Shown here: in pieces, positions 59,141-64,000 of the stretch
Layout: each line of letters begins with the position of its first letter
Position numbering within the stretch: the first letter of the stretch is position 1
NCBI RefSeq assembly: GCF_036173105.1
Contig: NZ_CP108053.1
Coordinates: 5,394,001-5,458,000, forward strand
Length of the DNA: 64,000 nucleotides
Direction of reading: 5' to 3'
From: Streptomyces sp. NBC_00287
GTDB lineage: Bacteria; Actinomycetota; Actinomycetes; Streptomycetales; Streptomycetaceae
Notes under the pieces: generated by a model
Databases searched by the model: none
The model's input: only the letters and a program-made list of their open reading frames with translations
What the model was told of the DNA's origin: nothing
Translations under genes and position numbers: made by a program

Positions 59141-60829
59141 ATGAGCAACACGACCACCGACCGCGCCGACGAGCAGGACCTCGGCGCCGCCGGCTCCCAG
59201 CTCTCCACCGCCCCCAAGGAGGAGCTGTCCGGCCTCCCCACGATGGGCGTTGTCGGCTGGGCCCGCTGGTTCTGGCGGCAGCTGACCTCGATGCGGGTCG
59301 CCCTGCTGCTTCTGCTGCTCCTCGCGCTCGGCGCGATCCCCGGCTCGCTGATCCCGCAGACCGGCAGCGACGAGACGAAGGTCGCCGACTTCCGCGACCG
59401 GCACGAGATCCTCGCGCCGATCTACGACAAGCTCGGCCTCTTCCATGTCTACAGCTCGGTGTGGTTCTCCGCGATCTACATCCTGCTGTTCGTCTCCCTC
59501 ATCGGCTGCATCGTGCCCCGCACCTGGCAGTTCGTGGGCCAGCTGCGCGGCCGCCCGCCGGGTGCGCCGAGGCGGCTGACCCGGCTGCCCGCGTACACGA
59601 CCTGGCGTACGTCGGCGGAGCCCGAGCAGGTCCGCGAGGCCGCGCTCGCCCTGCTGAGGAAGAACCGCTTCCGTGCCCATGTCTCCGGTGACGCGGTCGC
59701 CGCCGAGAAGGGCTACTTCCGCGAGGTCGGCAACCTCCTCTTCCATATCGCGCTGATCGTCATGCTGATCGCCTTCGCCTGGGGCCAGCTGTTCAAGATG
59801 GAGGGCAACAAGCTGATCGTCGAAGGCGACGGCTTCTCCAACACCCTCACCCAGTACGACGACTTCAAGTCCGGCACCCTCTTCAGCACCGACGACCTGG
59901 CGCCGTTCTCCTTCAACCTGAAGGACTTCAAGGGCACCTATGAGGCCTCCGGGCCCAACAAGGGCACCCCGCGCACCTACCAGGCGTCCATCACCTACGC
60001 CGAAGGCGCCTACGGCAAGGACAAGTCGACGGTCGTCAAGGTCAACGAGCCGCTGGAGATCGGCGACTCGAAGGTCTACCTCACCGCCCACGGCTACGCC
60101 CCCGTCGTCACCGTCCGGGACGGCAAGGGCAAGGTCGTCTACAGCGACGCCGTACCGCTGCTGCCGCTCGACTCCAATGTCACCTCCTCCGGTGTCGTCA
60201 AGGTCTACGACGGCTACAAGAACGCCAAGGGCGTCAGCGAACAGCTCGCCTTCCAGGCCTTCTTCCTGCCCACCTACACCGCGGGCAACGAGGTCTCCTC
60301 CAGCTTCCCCGCCCTGATCAACCCGGTGCTCAACCTGGAGCCCTACCACGGCGATCTGGGCGTCAACTCGGGCATCCCGCAGAGCGTGTACCAGCTCGAC
60401 AAGACGCATATGAAGGGGTTCAAGGACTCCAAGGGCAAGCAGATGCGGGAGAACCTGCGGCCCGGGGAGACCGTGAAGCTGCCGAACGGTGCCGGCTCGA
60501 TCACCTACGAGGGCACCCAGGAGTGGGCGAACTTCCAGATCACCCAGCAGCCCGCGAGCGGCTGGGCGCTGGCCGGTTCCCTCGCCGCGATCTTCGGCCT
60601 CGCCGCCTCCCTGTTCATCCAGCGCCGCCGGGTGTGGGTACGGGCGGCCAAGGGCGCCGACGGGGTGACCGTCGTGGAGATGGCCGGGCTCGGCCGCAGC
60701 GAGTCCGCCAAGGTGCCCGAGGAACTCGGCGACCTCGCCGGGATCCTGTACGAACAGGCGGCGCCCAGTGCGCCCGACCCCGACCCCGAACCCGACCCTG
60801 CTGTACCTGCCGAAGGGCCTGAGAAGTGA
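59141..60829 (+). CDS. resB: ResB (Ccs1), cytochrome c biogenesis protein
   Basis: Encodes 562 residues. Helix 1 is MRVALLLLLLLALGAIPGSL, helix 2 about FSAIYILLFVSLIGCIVP, helix 3 GNLLFHIALIVMLIAFAWGQ, then a large extracytoplasmic domain (about 225-465) and a final helix GWALAGSLAAIFGLAASLFI. VGNLLFHIALI holds a heme-ligand-type His of the family. It forms the heme-handling synthase with CcsB, placing heme on apocytochrome c. The acidic Pro-rich C-terminus (PDPDPEPDPAVPAEG) is unordered. The stop overlaps the ccsB GTG. Confidence 0.95.
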   Translation: MSNTTTDRADEQDLGAAGSQLSTAPKEELSGLPTMGVVGWARWFWRQLTSMRVALLLLLLLALGAIPGSLIPQTGSDETKVADFRDRHEILAPIYDKLGLFHVYSSVWFSAIYILLFVSLIGCIVPRTWQFVGQLRGRPPGAPRRLTRLPAYTTWRTSAEPEQVREAALALLRKNRFRAHVSGDAVAAEKGYFREVGNLLFHIALIVMLIAFAWGQLFKMEGNKLIVEGDGFSNTLTQYDDFKSGTLFSTDDLAPFSFNLKDFKGTYEASGPNKGTPRTYQASITYAEGAYGKDKSTVVKVNEPLEIGDSKVYLTAHGYAPVVTVRDGKGKVVYSDAVPLLPLDSNVTSSGVVKVYDGYKNAKGVSEQLAFQAFFLPTYTAGNEVSSSFPALINPVLNLEPYHGDLGVNSGIPQSVYQLDKTHMKGFKDSKGKQMRENLRPGETVKLPNGAGSITYEGTQEWANFQITQQPASGWALAGSLAAIFGLAASLFIQRRRVWVRAAKGADGVTVVEMAGLGRSESAKVPEELGDLAGILYEQAAPSAPDPDPEPDPAVPAEGPEK

Positions 60830-61935
60830 CTCTCGCCGCCGCAACCAACGAAAGCCTCGCGAATCTCAGCAACACGCTGATCTACTCCGCGATGGCCGTC
60901 TACACCCTGGCCTTCTTCGCGTACATCGCCGAATGGCTCTTCGGCAGCCGCAGCAAGGTCGGCCGTACCGCGGCCGCGCTCACCGCGACGAAGAAGGCAG
61001 CCGGGGCTCCCGCGGTCATGGTGAAGAAGGCCGGCGGCACCGCCGTACTGGAGCGGCCGAAGGTCGTCGTCCGGGCCGCTACCGGCACCCGCGATGTGCC
61101 CGACGGTCCCGGCGCGCACGGCGGGGACGAGCAGGGCGACCTCTACGGCCGTATCGCCGTGTCCCTCACGGTGCTTGCCTTCCTCATCGAGTTCGGCGGA
61201 GTGCTCACCCGGGCCCTGTCGGTGCAGCGGGCGCCGTGGGGCAACATGTACGAGTTCAACATCACCTTCTCCACGGTCGCCGTCGGTGTGTATCTCACGC
61301 TGCTCGCGCTGAAGAAGAACGTGCGCTGGCTCGGGCTGTTCCTCATCACCACGGTCCTCCTCGATCTCGGTCTTGCTGTCACTGTCTTGTACACCGCCAG
61401 TGACCAGTTGGTTCCCGCCCTTCACTCGTACTGGCTGTACATCCACGTCTCCACGGCGATCCTGTGCGGCGCGGTCTTCTACGTCGGCGCGGTCTCCACG
61501 CTGCTGTACCTCTTCAAGGACTCCTACGAGAACAAGCTGGTGAGCGGCGGCACCCCCGGCCGCTTCGCCAACTCCGTCCTGGACCGGCTGCCCGCCGCGT
61601 CCTCCCTGGACAAGTTCTCCTACCGCGTCAATGCCGCCGTCTTCCCGCTGTGGACGTTCACGATCATCGCGGGCGCGATCTGGGCGGGCGACGCCTGGGG
61701 CCGCTACTGGGGCTGGGACCCCAAGGAGACCTGGTCGTTCATCACCTGGGTCGCCTACGCCTGCTACCTGCACGCCCGCGCCACGGCCGGCTGGAAGGGC
61801 CGCAAGGCCGCCTACCTGGCCCTGGTCGCCTTCGGCTGCTGGCTGTTCAACTACTACGGCGTCAACATCTTCGTCTCCGGCAAGCACTCCTACGCCGATG
61901 TGGGCCTGGGCGCCCTCCAGTCCGTGGGGTTCTGA
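60826..61935 (+). CDS. ccsB: CcsB (CcsA/ResC type), cytochrome c synthase subunit
   Basis: Encodes 369 residues from GTG 60826 (GTGA overlap with resB). Eight membrane segments are visible. The heme-handling WWD signature is WGRYWGWDPKETWSFITWVA (about 291-310), flanked by conserved His residues in LHSYWLYIHVSTAILCGAVF and near YYGVNIFVSGKHSYA. It exports heme and, with ResB, ligates it to CxxCH. An Ala/Lys-rich loop (about 45-100) between helix 1 and helix 2 is longer than in Bacillus. A terminator ends the operon. Confidence 0.96.
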   Translation: MTLAAATNESLANLSNTLIYSAMAVYTLAFFAYIAEWLFGSRSKVGRTAAALTATKKAAGAPAVMVKKAGGTAVLERPKVVVRAATGTRDVPDGPGAHGGDEQGDLYGRIAVSLTVLAFLIEFGGVLTRALSVQRAPWGNMYEFNITFSTVAVGVYLTLLALKKNVRWLGLFLITTVLLDLGLAVTVLYTASDQLVPALHSYWLYIHVSTAILCGAVFYVGAVSTLLYLFKDSYENKLVSGGTPGRFANSVLDRLPAASSLDKFSYRVNAAVFPLWTFTIIAGAIWAGDAWGRYWGWDPKETWSFITWVAYACYLHARATAGWKGRKAAYLALVAFGCWLFNYYGVNIFVSGKHSYADVGLGALQSVGF

Positions 61936-61950
61936 CCGCCGTACCGCCAC

Positions 61951-61989
61951 AAGGCCGGTTCCTGTGACGTGAGTCATGGAACCGGCCTT
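61951..61989 (+). terminator. hairpin after ccsB
   Basis: Arms AAGGCCGGTTCC (61951-61962) and GGAACCGGCCTT (61978-61989) form a perfect 12-bp stem with a 15-nt loop, ending 24 nt before the ECF sigma gene. Confidence 0.88.
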
Positions 61990-62013
61990 CGTCGTCCGGA
62001 CAGGTAGAGAGAC

Positions 62014-62619
62014 GTGGATACGAATCTGCGGAAACGGATTCGCGCGGGGGACCACGACGCCTTCGGTGATCTCTTCGACGGGTACGCGCGCTCCGTCTAC
62101 AACCACGGCTACCGGCTCACCGGCGACTGGGCCACGGCCGAGGACGTCGTCTCGCTGACCTTCCTGGACGCCTGGCGGCTGCGCGAGCGGCTCGACGAGG
62201 AGGGCGGTTCCCTGCGTCCCTGGCTGCTCGGCATCGCCACCAACGTCACCCGCAACACCCGCCGCGCCGCCCGAAGACATGCCGCCGCCGTCGCCCGCCT
62301 CCCGCGCGAGGAGGCGGTACGGGACTTCGCCGACGAGGTCGCCGGGCGTATCGACGACTCGGCGCAACTGGCCGTCGTACAGACCGCGTTGGCCAAGCTG
62401 CGGCGGGCCGAGCGGGAAGTACTGGCGCTGTGCGTGTGGTCGGGGCTCGGTTACGAGGCGGCGGCGGAGGCGCTGGGGGTGCCGGTCGGGACCGTCCGAT
62501 CGCGGCTTTCGCGGGCGCGGACAAAACTCGCGAAATATATGGAACTCCCGCACGGCCACGGACAGATGAGAGGTGACCGCACCACCGCGGTCAGGCCCAT
62601 AGAGGAGGGAAACCGATGA
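62014..62619 (+). CDS. ECF RNA polymerase sigma factor
   Basis: Encodes 201 residues from GTG 62014. Region 2 has AFGDLFDGYARSVYNHGYRL, EDVVSLTFLDAWRLRERL and LRPWLLGIATNVTRNTRR. Region 4 has ALAKLRRAEREVLALCVWSG, GYEAAAEALGVPVGTVRSRL. A His/Arg-rich tail (HGHGQMRGDRTTAV) is extra. The stop overlaps the next ATG, so the downstream membrane protein is made in step with it and is the natural candidate for its anti-sigma factor. Confidence 0.94.
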   Translation: MDTNLRKRIRAGDHDAFGDLFDGYARSVYNHGYRLTGDWATAEDVVSLTFLDAWRLRERLDEEGGSLRPWLLGIATNVTRNTRRAARRHAAAVARLPREEAVRDFADEVAGRIDDSAQLAVVQTALAKLRRAEREVLALCVWSGLGYEAAAEALGVPVGTVRSRLSRARTKLAKYMELPHGHGQMRGDRTTAVRPIEEGNR

Positions 62620-63512
62620 ACCAGCTTCCCGAACGCGACCTTCCGCCGGGCAGTCACCGACTCCTCAAGGAGCGTCTGATGACCGAGATCCGGCAGGAAC
62701 CGCAGTCCAAGCGCAGCCCCTGGTTGCGCCCCGCCCTCGTCGCGGGGGCCGTCGCGGCCGTGGCCGCCGTGACGTTGACCCTCGCCGCGCCCTCCGGCGA
62801 GCAGACACCACGCCCCTCCTCCGAGGCGGCAGCCCTGCTGGAGGACATCGCGCTGGCGGCCGGGGACGCGAAGGCGCCGCAGGTCCGCGACGACCAGTTC
62901 GTGTACATCAAGAGCAAGGTCGCCTGGACCTCCCAGGAGGGCGACAAGCCCGCGAAGCTGGATCCGATCCGTCAGCGCGAGATCTGGCTCTCGGTGGACG
63001 GCAGTCAGCAGGGCATGCTGCACGACCCGGCGGTCCGCTCCGACCACGAACTGCTGGAGAAGGAGACCCCTGGCACCCCGTCCAACACCAACTACCGGCA
63101 CCTCCAGACCCTGCCGACCGACCCCGACAAGATGTACGACTGGCTGAACAGCGTCAGCCACGGCAGCAGCAGCAAGGACGAGGCCAACTTCGTCCTCGTC
63201 GGCGACCTCTCCCGTGAGTCGCTGATGCCCCCGGAGCAGGCCGCCGCGCTCTACCGGGCCGCCGCGAAGATCCCCGGCGTCTTCGTGATCGACGATGCCG
63301 TGGACGCGGCGGGGCGGCACGGGGTGGCGGTGGCCCGGATCGACGACGGCGAGCGCCATGAGCTGATCTTCGACAAGGAGACCAAGGAGTTCCTCGGCGA
63401 GCGGGGGGTCGCCGTCGAGGATCTTCCGTGGGGCTTCGAGAAGGGCGAGGTGACCGCCCGTACCGCCGTCCTGGAACGCACGGTCGTCGACGACCGGGGC
63501 GAGCGTCCGTAA
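62616..63512 (+). CDS. CU044_5270-type membrane protein, likely ECF partner
   Basis: Encodes 298 residues. A cytoplasmic segment of about 38 residues (PPGSHRLLKERLMTEIRQEP) precedes one membrane helix (RPALVAGAVAAVAAVTLTLA, about 39-58). The extracytoplasmic part has QVRDDQFVYIKSKVAW, IWLSVDGSQQGML, QTLPTDPDKMYDWL and a late GRHGVAVARIDDGERHELIF. This is the layout of actinobacterial proteins named after CU044_5270, found next to ECF genes. It has no zinc HxxxCxxC anti-sigma motif, so an anti-sigma role is inference from position and topology. Coupled by ATGA overlap to the sigma factor. Confidence 0.85.
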   Translation: MNQLPERDLPPGSHRLLKERLMTEIRQEPQSKRSPWLRPALVAGAVAAVAAVTLTLAAPSGEQTPRPSSEAAALLEDIALAAGDAKAPQVRDDQFVYIKSKVAWTSQEGDKPAKLDPIRQREIWLSVDGSQQGMLHDPAVRSDHELLEKETPGTPSNTNYRHLQTLPTDPDKMYDWLNSVSHGSSSKDEANFVLVGDLSRESLMPPEQAAALYRAAAKIPGVFVIDDAVDAAGRHGVAVARIDDGERHELIFDKETKEFLGERGVAVEDLPWGFEKGEVTARTAVLERTVVDDRGERP

Positions 63513-63551
63513 CCGCGTGCGGAAGCTCCCCCCAAGGGTCACGCTGGTGTC

Positions 63552-63953
63552 ATGACCGGATCCATCGAACAGGGCACCAGTCAGACCCATGGGACCACGC
63601 ACATCCTGCACTTTCTGGTGCGGCTCCCGAGGCCCATGGAGACGGTCTGGCCGGCGCTCGCCACCCCGGAGGGGCTGGCCGGCTGGTTCACCGCCGCCGA
63701 TGTTCTCGAACCCCGGCTCGGTGGCGCCGTCACCCTGCGTGAGCTGGGGTCCGGGCAGGTCACCGCCTGGGATGTGGACCGGGTCGCCGAGTACACGGTC
63801 GAGCGCGGCGGCCGGATCCGCTTCCATCTGGAGCGCGACGGCGACGAGGCCAGCGTCCTCCGCTTCACCCATGAGTTCCAGGGCGAGGAGGACTCGGAGG
63901 AGCGGTGGAGGGCTCGATTCGAACGACTGATCGAGCTCCTGGGGAAGGCCTAG
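63552..63953 (+). CDS. SRPBCC (AHSA1/START-like) domain protein
   Basis: Encodes 133 residues. The helix-grip fold is visible: ILHFLVRLPRPMETVWPALA, ATPEGLAGWFTAADVLEPRL, GGAVTLRELG, and after a beta segment (FHLERDGDEASVLRFTHEF) the C-terminal helix ARFERLIELLGKA. It is one AHSA1-like domain with no signal sequence, probably binding a hydrophobic ligand or acting as a co-chaperone; no further assignment is possible. Its stop shares CTAG with a possible gene entering from the right. Confidence 0.9.
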   Translation: MTGSIEQGTSQTHGTTHILHFLVRLPRPMETVWPALATPEGLAGWFTAADVLEPRLGGAVTLRELGSGQVTAWDVDRVAEYTVERGGRIRFHLERDGDEASVLRFTHEFQGEEDSEERWRARFERLIELLGKA

Positions 63954-64000
63954 GACGGCGGCAGACACTCCTTCCCCGGCGGCTTCCCCTCCGGCCAGGC
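63950..64000 (-). CDS. possible 3' end of a gene running in from the right
   Basis: On the minus strand the last 51 nt read AWPEGKPPGKECLPPS and a TAG stop that overlaps the preceding stop as CTAG, the same arrangement as at four other convergent pairs in this window. Only 16 codons are visible, so neither the gene nor its product can be confirmed. Confidence 0.4.
   Translation of the reverse strand, partial: AWPEGKPPGKECLPPS

Noticed and set aside
58310..60844. 844-codon antisense frame over ccdA-resB
   Set aside because: Low-complexity Gly/Glu/Arg translation opposite a clear System II operon.
1..64000. tRNA, rRNA, insertion sequence or prophage genes
   Set aside because: I looked for cloverleaf-like segments near argS, lysS and the larger gaps and for transposase or integrase motifs and found none I could support.

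Overview
The window is high-GC (about 70 percent) chromosomal DNA of a Streptomyces. The evidence is a bldN-rsbN pair (ECF sigma factor of aerial development and its anti-sigma factor), a rex-hemACD operon behind a Rex operator, a class I lysyl-tRNA synthetase, many lipoproteins, many GTG starts and frequent ATGA/GTGA stop-start overlaps. I see no rRNA, tRNA, CRISPR array, transposase or prophage gene.

Region 1 (0.3-9 kb): a phosphatase-like gene, a small excisionase-type DNA-binding protein (bdtA-like), the 32-residue ribosomal protein bS22, an epimerase and a PlsC-type acyltransferase on the + strand. Facing them are rsbN and bldN, then a HAD hydrolase diverging from a glutaredoxin-like gene. 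Region 2 (8.4-16.7 kb): rex-hemA-hemC-hemD, translationally coupled, then a FAD-linked oxidase on the other strand and hemB. Dispersed 50-60 bp repeats are scattered here, one of them in frame inside hemA.

Region 3 (16.6-23.4 kb): an envelope-related cluster. It holds three membrane-anchored XRE regulators with different extracytoplasmic domains, two lipoproteins with matching N-termini, a secreted peptidoglycan-binding-repeat protein divergent from the regulator that has the same fold outside the cell, plus an aminotransferase and an arylamine N-acetyltransferase. This is the best candidate for an undescribed system. Region 4 (23.4-31.7 kb): divergent argS and lysS, a DUF2637 membrane protein, two DUF3558 lipoproteins and an RtcB-type RNA ligase.

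Region 5 (31.7-54 kb) is accessory. It holds a tyrosine phosphatase-GNAT fusion, an Asp-nucleophile alpha/beta hydrolase, an SDR with a micro membrane protein, NTF2-like and YnfA proteins, MarR and HxlR regulators, an oxidoreductase, an MFS pump, a flavin monooxygenase/reductase pair, a two-component system, an M20 peptidase, a secreted PL9-like beta-helix protein, a Met/His-rich membrane protein beside an ECF sigma factor, a YihY-family protein, a GH15 enzyme preceded by six 41-bp tandem repeats, and a CmtR-type metal sensor operon with a cation diffusion facilitator.

Region 6 (54-64 kb): hemL and a histidine phosphatase, a deacetylase-like lipoprotein, then tlpA/resA-ccdA-resB-ccsB for System II cytochrome c maturation, an ECF sigma factor with a CU044_5270-type partner, and an SRPBCC protein. 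Heme synthesis (hemACD, hemB, hemL), its redox control (Rex) and heme attachment to cytochrome c therefore all lie within one 64-kb stretch.
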